A stretch of DNA of 28,027 nt. Origin: a virus. Under the pieces are notes generated by a model, which made no database searches, had not been told where the DNA came from, and worked only from the letters and a program-made list of their open reading frames with translations. A program made the position numbers and the translations under genes. This document shows positions 8,995 through 17,695 of the stretch, piece after piece. The number at the start of each line of letters is the position of its first letter. Within the stretch, counting starts at the first letter, position 1. The stretch lies in the IMG/VR virus record IMGVR_UViG_3300042294_000385, positions 1 through 28,027 of that record. One strand, given 5' to 3'.

Positions 8995-10578
8995 TTGGCT
9001 GACAATGAAAAGTCTTTAGCGCAAGAATATAAAGACCTTAATGTTAAAATTAATAAGTTAAAGTCTGAACTTAAAACTTTAGTTAAAGAAGACAAAAAAG
9101 TTAATGTTGACAACTCTACTAAAATTAATGCTAAACAAAAAGAACTTACTGCTCTTGAAGAGCAACGTAAAAAGAATAGAGAAAGTTCTGAAGAGAAAGC
9201 TACTGTTGGCTTAGCTGCTAGAGAAAGTAAAAAGACTCAATCTGAATTAAAAAAAGTTGATGAAGAGATTGCTTTTATTGAACGTACAGGTAATCGTCCT
9301 ACTGTTCCTGGTCAACGAGGCCCTGCTATTGCAGCAACCGATGAGTATTTAAATACTTTAAAAACTAGACGTAATGAAATTATTAACAAACCTGTTGAAG
9401 AAGAAGAAGAAGTTAAAGCTGATGCTGGTTTTGAACAACCTTTAAAAACAGTTAGCAGTGATGCTGGTGGAGGGTTGAGAAGTAAAGATTTTCTATATTC
9501 TACAGTTATTGCTGGTCTTGATGTAAGTGCTGATATTGATCCTGCTAGACAAGCTGAACGTAAAGTTTTACCTGGTAGTCAAGATGGCGTATTTACAATT
9601 AATGACCCTGCTTTTGTTGGCGGAGAATACCTATTTTTAGGTACTGCTGGTACAGCTGAAACTTTCTCTAAACCTGTAGGTTATGAACAATTTGAATATG
9701 GTTTGTACAAGATGGCCCCTGAAGAGGTTATCAGTTACAAAAAGGCTTTAGGTTATTCTAATCCTACTTCTGTAGTAGATAAAAAGTTTAAAGACGATAT
9801 GCTTCAAGCTGCCCGTACAGTTTCTGAACTTAACTATGGTAATGCTGTTGCAGGTAAACGTGTTCAAGCATCCCTTGAAGGATATTTATCTACCCCAGAA
9901 AAATATGGTTTTGCTGCCACTGGTGTTAAAGCAGGTCCTTCTGCTGAAGAAGTTAAAGTTAAAGCGGATGCTATTAGAATCTATGCTACTGATCTTGGTG
10001 TTGGTTTGGATGATGCAGCTGTTAATAAACTTGCTCGCGAGTGGGCTGCAGGTAGATTTGATACAACAACTATTAAACCACAGATTGCTCGTTCAGGTAA
10101 GATTGATTTTGCTAAAGGTGCTGCTGCTGAGCAGTTAAATACTTTGAAAGAACTTGCTGGTTCTTATGGTATGCAGTATGACCAAGGTTGGTATAACACT
10201 GCTGCTACTAATGTTTTGACTGGTAAAGATGATATTGAAACTTACAAACAATATGTTAGAGACCAAGCTAAGTCTAAGTTTCCTACACTTGTGGCACAGT
10301 TAGACCAAGGTTTTACTGTTCGTCAACTTGCTTCTCCTTATATTCAGACTATGTCTAACATTCTTGAGATTGATCCTAATACTATTGGTTTGAATGATGT
10401 TTATGTTAATCAGGCTTTGACTGGTTTAGATGCTGAGGGTAAACCTTCTACTAAACCTTTGTGGCAGTTTGAGCAAGATCTTCGTAAGGACCCTCGTTGG
10501 AATTTTACTAAGAATGCTCAGGATAGTTTGATGAATACTACTCGTAAGGTTCTTCAAGATTTTGGATTGGTATCTTAA
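8995..10578 (+). CDS. 527-aa structural/ejection-type protein with coiled-coil N-terminus
   Basis: The gene starts at TTG immediately after the preceding stop, with TAGGAG seven bases upstream; no closer ATG fits. Residues 1-75 are a charged Lys/Glu heptad-like region, a probable coiled coil, followed by a Glu-rich linker near residue 138. The C-terminal 170 residues contain the conserved-looking blocks AREWAAGRFD, DQGWYNTAATNVL, RQLASPYIQTM, PLWQFEQDLRKDPRW and a final VLQDFGL. I recall this combination from large structural proteins of actinophages, but I cannot check it. Its position between the 1599-aa and 377-aa genes suggests that the three work as one virion-internal complex. Confidence 0.7.
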   Translation: MADNEKSLAQEYKDLNVKINKLKSELKTLVKEDKKVNVDNSTKINAKQKELTALEEQRKKNRESSEEKATVGLAARESKKTQSELKKVDEEIAFIERTGNRPTVPGQRGPAIAATDEYLNTLKTRRNEIINKPVEEEEEVKADAGFEQPLKTVSSDAGGGLRSKDFLYSTVIAGLDVSADIDPARQAERKVLPGSQDGVFTINDPAFVGGEYLFLGTAGTAETFSKPVGYEQFEYGLYKMAPEEVISYKKALGYSNPTSVVDKKFKDDMLQAARTVSELNYGNAVAGKRVQASLEGYLSTPEKYGFAATGVKAGPSAEEVKVKADAIRIYATDLGVGLDDAAVNKLAREWAAGRFDTTTIKPQIARSGKIDFAKGAAAEQLNTLKELAGSYGMQYDQGWYNTAATNVLTGKDDIETYKQYVRDQAKSKFPTLVAQLDQGFTVRQLASPYIQTMSNILEIDPNTIGLNDVYVNQALTGLDAEGKPSTKPLWQFEQDLRKDPRWNFTKNAQDSLMNTTRKVLQDFGLVS

Positions 10579-11712
10579 ATGGCTGTTGAAAAAAAACCAA
10601 GTAGGAAAGAATACTTAGTATCTCAAGCAAAGCTTTTACCTAAAGAACAACAAAATGCAGCAATTCAACAAATCAATGTTGCTGCTAAACAAAAAGGTGG
10701 AATAACTAAAGATAAGTTACAAGAACTTAATTTAGGTATTGAACGTGTTCTTTATGGTGCTGATGCATTAGGTGGTACTGCTGGTGCTAAACCTGGTGCT
10801 GCTGCAGGTACTACTCCTGAAGTTTCTGCCGAAGAAGCGGCAGCACGTGCAGCTAATGCAATTGAGAATTCTCGTCTTGAAAGAGAAAGAACAGACTGGG
10901 TTGAATACACAACTCAAGTGTTTAATAACTACGGTCTTGGTACTCTTGCCCCTAAGATTAAAGAATATGTTCAACAAGGTTTTACCCCTGACACTGTAAC
11001 ACTTAAACTTCAAGAAACCCCTGAGTATCAACAACGTTTTGCTGGTAACACTGCACGTAAAAAAGCAGGTTTACCTGTGTTGTCACCTGCAGAATATCTT
11101 GCAACAGAGTCAGCTTATAAACAAACTATGCGTAGTGCAGGTTTACCTACAGGTTTTTATGATGACCCTTCAGACTTTTCAACTTTTATTGGTGTAGATG
11201 TTTCTCCTGCTGAACTTAAATCACGTGTTGATATTGCTGCACAAACCATTGATGGTGCTGATCCTTTCTTTAAACAACAATTAAGAGAATATTACAATCT
11301 TGGTGATGGTGATATGATTGCTTATGCACTTGATCCTAATCGTGCATTGTCAGTGATTGAACGTCAAGCTCAAGCAGTTCAATTTGGTGCTGAGGCTACA
11401 CGTCAAGGTATTAGTGCACCTAAGTCTATGGCTGAAACTTATGCTGGTCTTGGTGTTACACAACAACAAGCCCGTCAAGGTTTTGAACAAGTTGCAGAAA
11501 TTTTACCTACAGCGCAAAGACTTTCCTCTATAACACCTGAAGCTGCTCCTGTTGGTTTAAGTGAAACAACTTCTGCTGTGTTTGGTGGAGAACAATCTGC
11601 TGACTATAAGCAAAGAATTAGAAGACTTTCTGAAATTGAACAATCAAGATTTGCTGGCCAATCTGGTGTAACCAGAGGTTCCCTTGCACAAGGAACACAA
11701 GGCCAGTTCTAA
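10579..11712 (+). CDS. 377-aa structural/ejection-type protein
   Basis: The ATG directly follows the previous TAA, with only a weak GGA-type ribosome site, so translation is probably coupled. Residues 60-95 are an Ala/Gly/Glu-rich linker. From about residue 105 there is a helical domain with FNNYGLGTLAPKIKEYVQQG and, further on, GLPTGFYDDPSDFSTFIG and VSPAELKSRV. The GFYD..DF...IG.DVSP.EL block is one I associate with actinophage tail or virion proteins. The tail end is Gln/Arg/Gly-rich and probably flexible. It ends the block of three large proteins; the 118-base gap that follows and the change to capsid genes mark an operon sub-boundary. Its function is inferred. Confidence 0.7.
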   Translation: MAVEKKPSRKEYLVSQAKLLPKEQQNAAIQQINVAAKQKGGITKDKLQELNLGIERVLYGADALGGTAGAKPGAAAGTTPEVSAEEAAARAANAIENSRLERERTDWVEYTTQVFNNYGLGTLAPKIKEYVQQGFTPDTVTLKLQETPEYQQRFAGNTARKKAGLPVLSPAEYLATESAYKQTMRSAGLPTGFYDDPSDFSTFIGVDVSPAELKSRVDIAAQTIDGADPFFKQQLREYYNLGDGDMIAYALDPNRALSVIERQAQAVQFGAEATRQGISAPKSMAETYAGLGVTQQQARQGFEQVAEILPTAQRLSSITPEAAPVGLSETTSAVFGGEQSADYKQRIRRLSEIEQSRFAGQSGVTRGSLAQGTQGQF

Positions 11713-11830
11713 AACCTACTAAGCGCACCGGCACTTAGAAGCGTAACCGAAGACCGGCAGTATGAGCCATCACAGATTCCCCTGTTTGTGTATGTGGCAT
11801 ACGACAACTTAATGAAAGGGAGTGGCTGCA
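11713..11830 (+). promoter_or_regulatory. Leader before scaffold/capsid genes with small inverted repeats
   Basis: This is the longest gap in the structural block up to this point. It holds a hairpin at 11719-11738 (CTAAG pairing with CTTAG, extended past one mismatch) and a GTATG-tgg-CATAC inverted repeat at 11790-11802, which is operator-like. AAAGGGAG (11815-11822) is the ribosome site for the ATG at 11831. No convincing -35/-10 pair is visible. The capsid genes need high expression, so a promoter or RNA-processing site here would be plausible but is not shown. Confidence 0.35.
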
Positions 11831-12289
11831 ATGGCCAACCAATACGAATACGAAGACGAAATAGAAGAACAAGATAATGGTCCCGCAGAATTGCGTAAGG
11901 CTTTAAGGAAAGCGCAAAAAGAAAGAGAAGCCATTGAGGCTGAACTCAATCAAATGCGTTCCGATATGCGTTCTCGTTCCGTCAAAGATGTATTGGCCTC
12001 AAAAGGTGTATCAGATAAACTAGCGAAACTTATTCCTAGTGATGTGAACACACCTGAACAGATTGATGCTTGGTTAAACGAATACAGTGATGTATTCGGT
12101 ATTAAACAAGATGAGCCTGTTCAACCTGCCGTTGATGAAGAAACAATCAACGCTAATCAACGAATCAATAATGTTACTTCAACAGCACAGAACCCTTCAG
12201 GTGAGCAAACGCAACACCAAAAGGTTATGGCTGCGAAAACAAAAGAGGAACTTGATCAGCTGTTGTTTGGTCAATCTCTCGGTAGATAA
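11831..12289 (+). CDS. Scaffolding protein
   Basis: This 152-residue acidic protein lies directly before the major capsid gene. A GTG at 11822 is in frame, but it overlaps the AAAGGGAG ribosome site, which is spaced correctly for the ATG at 11831. The sequence has the usual scaffold layout: an acidic Tyr/Glu/Asp start, a strongly charged helical coiled coil (about residues 20-50, LRKALRKAQKEREAIEAEL), a middle helical part, and a C-terminal helix with MAAKTKEELDQLLFGQ that may bind the capsid protein. Scaffolds direct prohead assembly and are removed before or during packaging. No protease gene is seen next to it, so exit of intact scaffold is likely. The call rests on position and composition. 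Confidence 0.8.
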   Translation: MANQYEYEDEIEEQDNGPAELRKALRKAQKEREAIEAELNQMRSDMRSRSVKDVLASKGVSDKLAKLIPSDVNTPEQIDAWLNEYSDVFGIKQDEPVQPAVDEETINANQRINNVTSTAQNPSGEQTQHQKVMAAKTKEELDQLLFGQSLGR

Positions 12290-12327
12290 CCGCAACTACT
12301 ATCAACCTTGAAAGAAGGTGAACTAAA

Positions 12328-13278
12328 TTGCCTACAGAAAATTATACTAGTACTAGCACCGCGTCCCTAGGAACTTCCTTGGTACAGACTGCTTATGACC
12401 GCTATGTAGAATTTGCTCTGCGTGCTATGCCACTTATCCGCGATGTTGCTGATAAGCGTCCTGCACAACAGGCTATGCCAGGTTCATCTGTCGTATTCCA
12501 GTTATACACTGATTTATCGGCAGTAACCGGCACTTTAACTGAAACTGTAGATCCAGATTCAGTAGCATTAGGTAATACAAGCAACGTAACTGTAACTCTT
12601 AACGAATACGGTAACGCTGCAATCGCAACACGCAAGTTAGAACTGTTCTCATTGTCTGATGTTGATCCAGCTATTGCTGACATCATCGCATTCAATATGG
12701 CAGATTCTATTGACAACTTTGCACAAACAGTGCTACGTCAAGGTTCAAACGTAATTTACTCAGGTGGTGGAACAACAACTACTGGTGTAACCGGTGGTTC
12801 TGTAATCACTTCAGCAAATATCCGTAGAGCTATTGCTAAATTGCGTGCAAACAAAGCTGTTCCACGTGTTGGTGAATTGTACTGGGTTGGTATACATCCA
12901 GAAGTTTCACACGACTTACGTGCAGAAACAGGCGCAGGCGGATGGCGTGAAGCACACGTTTACAACGAATCAGGTGCTGGCAATCTATGGCCAGGATCAA
13001 TCGGTGTATACGAAGGTGCAATGTTCGTAGAATCACCACGTTTGTACAATGCAACAGATGGTTCTTCTGGAACTACACGTGTATTCCGTACACTTATCTG
13101 TGGTAAACAAGCACTTGCTGAAGCAGTTGCTGAAGAACCACACGTAGTTATCGGACCTGTAACCGATAAGTTAATGCGTTTCCGTCCAATCGGATGGTAC
13201 GGCGTTCTTGGATTTGCTCGCTACCGCGAAGCATCCTTGTTCCGCATTGAGTCAACCTCAAGCATCAACAACGCCTAG
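12328..13278 (+). CDS. Major capsid protein, N4-gp56-like (HK97 fold)
   Basis: The gene encodes 316 residues that form the capsid shell. It starts at TTG with AAGGTG seven bases upstream; there is no suitable ATG nearby. The N-terminal part has ALRAMPLIRDVADKRPAQQ and a long beta segment with VTVTLNEYGNAAIATRKLEL. The C-terminal half contains ELYWVGIHPEVSHDLR, a GGWREAHVY loop and GWYGVLGFARYREASLFRIE. This arrangement, and the ending in particular, is what I expect of the N4-gp56 family of HK97-fold coat proteins. Position after the scaffold agrees. Codons here use more C-endings than in the flanking genes, perhaps reflecting high expression. A hairpin follows the stop. Confidence 0.88.
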   Translation: MPTENYTSTSTASLGTSLVQTAYDRYVEFALRAMPLIRDVADKRPAQQAMPGSSVVFQLYTDLSAVTGTLTETVDPDSVALGNTSNVTVTLNEYGNAAIATRKLELFSLSDVDPAIADIIAFNMADSIDNFAQTVLRQGSNVIYSGGGTTTTGVTGGSVITSANIRRAIAKLRANKAVPRVGELYWVGIHPEVSHDLRAETGAGGWREAHVYNESGAGNLWPGSIGVYEGAMFVESPRLYNATDGSSGTTRVFRTLICGKQALAEAVAEEPHVVIGPVTDKLMRFRPIGWYGVLGFARYREASLFRIESTSSINNA

Positions 13279-13326
13279 TTTTAGGCAAAATTGTAGCCCC
13301 TGCTTTCGGGTGGGGGTTACACCTTT
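13273..13326 (+). terminator. Hairpin element after the capsid gene
   Basis: A short hairpin (GCCTA-gttt-TAGGC, 13273-13286) overlaps the capsid stop codon. It is followed by a stronger one whose arms are GTAGCCCC (13293-13300) and GGGGTTAC (13313-13320), including one G-T pair. Only a short T run (CCTTTT) follows, so full termination is uncertain; attenuation or mRNA stabilisation would also fit. A similar arrangement is found at 26777-26813. Confidence 0.55.
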
Positions 13327-13337
13327 TAAGGAGAACA

Positions 13338-13598
13338 ATGGCATATTATTTTTTACCACCTACTGTTGAAGAAGGCCCTGCCGGTGGTGGCGCATTGTTT
13401 TATAGATATAAGTTAACTAGGGCTAATAGTGTTTTACAGAGGACTGACGGGTCCTATTATAGTGTTCGTACACCAAGCGTTGAGGAAACACAATCCGCTT
13501 TGTATTACTATCCAGGTGGACACAAGAATTTGATTTCAAATGCAGAACGCACAAGTTTAATTGCAGCCGGTTACGGCCCAAATATTATAGAGGAATAG
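13338..13598 (+). CDS. Small protein after major capsid, unknown
   Basis: The 86-residue product is rich in Tyr and Gly, with SYYSVRTPSVEETQSALYYY in the middle and no membrane segment. AAGGAGAACA gives it a strong ribosome site. Genes at this location in phages often encode decoration or connector proteins, but nothing in the sequence identifies it as either. It is followed without a gap by the next gene, so the two are probably expressed together. Confidence 0.65.
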   Translation: MAYYFLPPTVEEGPAGGGALFYRYKLTRANSVLQRTDGSYYSVRTPSVEETQSALYYYPGGHKNLISNAERTSLIAAGYGPNIIEE

Positions 13599-13946
13599 AT
13601 GACACCAGGTAGATACAATATGAAAGTTTATCAAGGCTCAACTTTTAGCCTTGCACCACAGTGGAAAATTGATGGCACATATGTTAATGTGACCGGTTAC
13701 TCTGCTGCTATGAGTGTTAAGAACTCACCTACTTCTGTTTCAACAATTGTTTCTTTAACTTCTTCTAACGGTAAAATCACTGTTGGTACAACTGATGGTA
13801 AATTTACTTTGAATCTTACTGCCGCTGAAACCACAGCTTTAGCTGCAGGTAATTATGTTTATGATCTTGAGGTTACTTCTCCCGGTGGTGTTGTTACACG
13901 TTTGTTAGAAGGTGGCTTTATCGTTTACGAGGGAGTTACCTCTTAA
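13599..13946 (+). CDS. Small beta-rich structural protein, possible Ig-like or fibre-base domain
   Basis: The protein is 115 residues long. The ATG directly follows the previous stop, with AGAGGAAT upstream. It is composed of alternating beta strands (YQGSTFSLAPQWKIDGT, YVYDLEVTSPGGVVTRLLEG, FIVYEGV), the pattern of a small Ig-like or baseplate N-terminal sandwich. Such domains are often found beside fibre genes, and the collagen-like fibre gene begins right after its stop. It may form the attachment base for that fibre or decorate the capsid. No specific family can be named. Confidence 0.65.
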   Translation: MTPGRYNMKVYQGSTFSLAPQWKIDGTYVNVTGYSAAMSVKNSPTSVSTIVSLTSSNGKITVGTTDGKFTLNLTAAETTALAAGNYVYDLEVTSPGGVVTRLLEGGFIVYEGVTS

Positions 13947-15569
<1,623 letters not shown>

Positions 15570-15577
15570 GAGTTATG

Positions 15578-15784
15578 ATGAGTGAACAAATATTTGTACA
15601 TAGAGATGGTCAACGTATAGAACTTACTGGTGTTGAACTTGAAGCATTTCTTGCAGATAGAGTACAGATGCAAGAAGAAGATATTGCTCGTCAAGTTGAA
15701 CTTGATACTAAAGCGGTACAAAAATCTGCTATACTTGAAAGACTAGGTTTAACCGAAGAAGAACTGAAAGTGGTACTATCCTAA
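15578..15784 (+). CDS. Small acidic fibre-associated protein, copy 1
   Basis: The protein has 68 residues. ATGs exist at 15575 and 15578; AGGAG is better spaced for the second. The N-terminus (FVHRDGQRIELTGVELEAFL) is unique to this copy. The C-terminus ends in AVQKSAILERLGLTEEELKV plus VLS, which is nearly repeated in the protein at 16644 and recognisable in the one at 17479. The product is helical and acidic. The constant C-terminus, variable N-terminus and placement after a fibre gene suggest a fibre-assembly helper or chaperone, which is inference. The stop overlaps the ATG of the next fibre by one base. Confidence 0.7.
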   Translation: MSEQIFVHRDGQRIELTGVELEAFLADRVQMQEEDIARQVELDTKAVQKSAILERLGLTEEELKVVLS

Positions 15785-16647
15785 TGGCTGTCTTAAAATA
15801 TTATAACACCACAACATCAGCCTGGGAATACATTGCAGCCTCAACCACAGCAAACTTTACCTCCTGGAAAAAAACTGCCGCAGGTGGAGAAACATCCGTT
15901 TCAGGAACAGACGACAACGCTGTAACCCTCTCCTACACAGTAGGCCTAGAACAAGTATTCATCAACGGTGTCCTACAAGTTCGTGGATCTGATTACACAG
16001 CTACAAATGGTACTTCTGTTACTGGTTTAACTGCGTTGGTTGCTGGCGATATTGTGACTGTGGTTTGTTATGCACCGTTTAATGTAGCTAATACTATTGC
16101 CCCAACAGTGGTTGATGCTAAGGGTGATTTGATTGCTGGTACGGCTGCTGACACTGTTGGTCGTTTGGCTGTTGGTGCTAATGATTTTGTTTTAACTGCT
16201 GCTTCTGGTGAGACTACTGGTCTTAAATGGGATTTTCCTAGTAAAATTTTACAAGTTGTAAGGGCAACTGATGCAACAGCACGAACAACCACTAGCACAA
16301 GTTCGGTTGATGCAAGTATAAGTGTTACGATTACGCCTAAAAAATCTACTAGCGCCGTTTTGCTTATTTGGAGTTTTCGTGGAACTCATTACACTACTTC
16401 AGATTTTGCACTTTTTTCAATAACTGATTCAAGTAACAACAATATTTCGGGTGCTGAATTTGGCGTACTTGGGTCAAATACAACAAGTCGCGTAGATTCA
16501 AGTATTACTTTAATTGGATATGCAACACCTGGTACAACTAGCGCCACAACTTACAAAGGTAGATTCCGAGTAGAAACCAACGGCACGGCTGAACTTCGTA
16601 ATAATTTACAAACAGGACAATTATTTGCAATTGAGGTAGCAGCGTGA
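15784..16647 (+). CDS. Fibre protein, modular, 287 aa
   Basis: The gene starts at the TAATG junction with the previous one. Residues 1-40 (LKYYNTTTSAWEYIAASTT) are a typical fibre-base motif. Residues 45-105 (VFINGVLQVRGSDYTATNGT onward) form a beta domain that I know from many phage fibres. Residues 110-155 contain AKGDLIAGTAADTVGRLAVG, a linker found in shuffled fibre proteins. The remaining C-terminal part, after KILQVVRATDATARTTTSTS, is a beta domain that probably acts as the tip. Codon choice changes sharply at about nucleotide 15990 and again near 16250, close to domain borders, which suggests assembly from segments of different origin. It overlaps the next small gene by four bases (GTGA). 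Confidence 0.78.
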   Translation: MAVLKYYNTTTSAWEYIAASTTANFTSWKKTAAGGETSVSGTDDNAVTLSYTVGLEQVFINGVLQVRGSDYTATNGTSVTGLTALVAGDIVTVVCYAPFNVANTIAPTVVDAKGDLIAGTAADTVGRLAVGANDFVLTAASGETTGLKWDFPSKILQVVRATDATARTTTSTSSVDASISVTITPKKSTSAVLLIWSFRGTHYTTSDFALFSITDSSNNNISGAEFGVLGSNTTSRVDSSITLIGYATPGTTSATTYKGRFRVETNGTAELRNNLQTGQLFAIEVAA

Positions 16648-16895
16648 TAAATAAAGCATCAGCAATTAAGTCTTTAAGACCAAATGTTGAATGGTCAATG
16701 AGTGGTGAAGATGTTGAAAATATTATTTGGCATACACCTAATGTTGATTCTTTAACTGAAGAAGAAGTCCAAAATGAAATTATTCGTTTAGAACAAGTGC
16801 AAGAAGCAGAACTTGATGCTAAGGCTGTACAGAAGGCTGCTATTTTGGAACGTCTTGGTTTAACTGAGGATGAGTTAAGGGTGGTGTTGTCATAA
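16644..16895 (+). CDS. Small acidic fibre-associated protein, copy 2
   Basis: The protein has 83 residues and starts at GTG, with GAGG seven bases upstream and a four-base overlap with the fibre gene. The N-terminal half (SLRPNVEWSMSGEDVENIIW) resembles a short motif I know from small proteins beside phage tail fibres. The C-terminal 25 residues (AVQKAAILERLGLTEDELRV onward) match copy 1 almost exactly at the protein level, while the codons differ widely. The two copies therefore diverged long ago or were acquired separately. A helper for the preceding fibre is the likeliest role, by inference. Confidence 0.7.
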   Translation: MINKASAIKSLRPNVEWSMSGEDVENIIWHTPNVDSLTEEEVQNEIIRLEQVQEAELDAKAVQKAAILERLGLTEDELRVVLS

Positions 16896-17479
16896 TGACT
16901 AGGTCACGTGATTTAGCCGACCTTGGAGATAACACTGTTTCTTTAGAAAGACAAGGTTTAACTCAAATTGTTCCAACTTCTGTTACTGTTGCTGGTGCTG
17001 GTTCATCTGGTTCTGTTTCATCTACTGGTGTAGTTTCATTTTCAACAACAACTTCAGTTATTGTTAATGGTTGTTTTTCTAGTGCTTATAACAATTATCG
17101 TATTATGTACCAAAATGACCCAAGTACTGGTGCATCTATGACCGCAAGATTTACAACTGGTGGCAGTGCTAACTCTAACGCTAACTATGATTTTCAATGT
17201 ACACAATTAGATATAGCAACAACATATACAAGAAACACTGGTCAAACAAGTTTAACTTTAGCAGTCAATGCTAACAACTCGGATATGGTTGGTTTCCTTG
17301 ATGTGTTTTTTCCATTTGCTTCAAGTAAAACTTATTGGAATGGTAAAGCGTACCGTTTTCTTGCTGACATTCTTCATAGTGGTGAATTTACTACCACTAC
17401 TTCTTTTGATGGTATTCAATTTATTCCATCTACCGGAACACTTGATGGTAAGTTTTATATTTATGGTTGGAGAAGTTAA
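16895..17479 (+). CDS. Short fibre/tip protein, 194 aa
   Basis: The ATG overlaps the previous stop (TAATG). The first 45 residues are an attachment segment (SRDLADLGDNTVSLERQGLT). The rest is a beta domain similar to the C-terminal tip of the collagen-like fibre: both have a VN..FSS.Y..Y start, a middle segment with SN.NYDF or SNYYYG, and a final F..STGT..G...YGY/W. The product looks like that tip with a short foot in place of the collagen stalk. It may be a separate adhesin or an alternative tip. The stop overlaps the following small gene by one base. Confidence 0.72.
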   Translation: MTRSRDLADLGDNTVSLERQGLTQIVPTSVTVAGAGSSGSVSSTGVVSFSTTTSVIVNGCFSSAYNNYRIMYQNDPSTGASMTARFTTGGSANSNANYDFQCTQLDIATTYTRNTGQTSLTLAVNANNSDMVGFLDVFFPFASSKTYWNGKAYRFLADILHSGEFTTTTSFDGIQFIPSTGTLDGKFYIYGWRS

Positions 17480-17679
17480 TGATTGATATTACTCCTGAAG
17501 ATTCTGTTGTTCCTATTTATCAGATTATTGAATCTAATGAAGAACTTGCTGAACGTCAAGCAGAACACGAAGCACAAGAAGAAGCCAAAACAGCACGCGA
17601 AACAGTTCGCGAATCTGCTTTAGCAAAACTATCCGCTTTAGGATTAACCGAAGAAGAAGTACAAGCAATAATCAAATAA
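17479..17679 (+). CDS. Small acidic fibre-associated protein, copy 3
   Basis: The protein has 66 residues. A TTG at 17467 is in frame, but the ATG at 17479 has GGAGA at the right distance and makes the same TAATG junction as its relatives. Residues 15-45 are a Glu/Ala-rich coiled-coil-like helix (ELAERQAEHEAQEEAKTARE). The end, ALAKLSALGLTEEEVQAIIK, is a diverged form of the tail found in copies 1 and 2 (both have GLTE(E/D)E followed by small hydrophobics). It completes the third fibre/helper pair. Confidence 0.7.
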   Translation: MIDITPEDSVVPIYQIIESNEELAERQAEHEAQEEAKTARETVRESALAKLSALGLTEEEVQAIIK

Positions 17680-17695
17680 CCATATTGGGGACGAT

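Noticed and set aside
11822-11830. GTG start of the scaffold gene, nine bases upstream of the ATG
   Set aside because: It lies inside the AAAGGGAG ribosome site, which is placed properly for the ATG at 11831.
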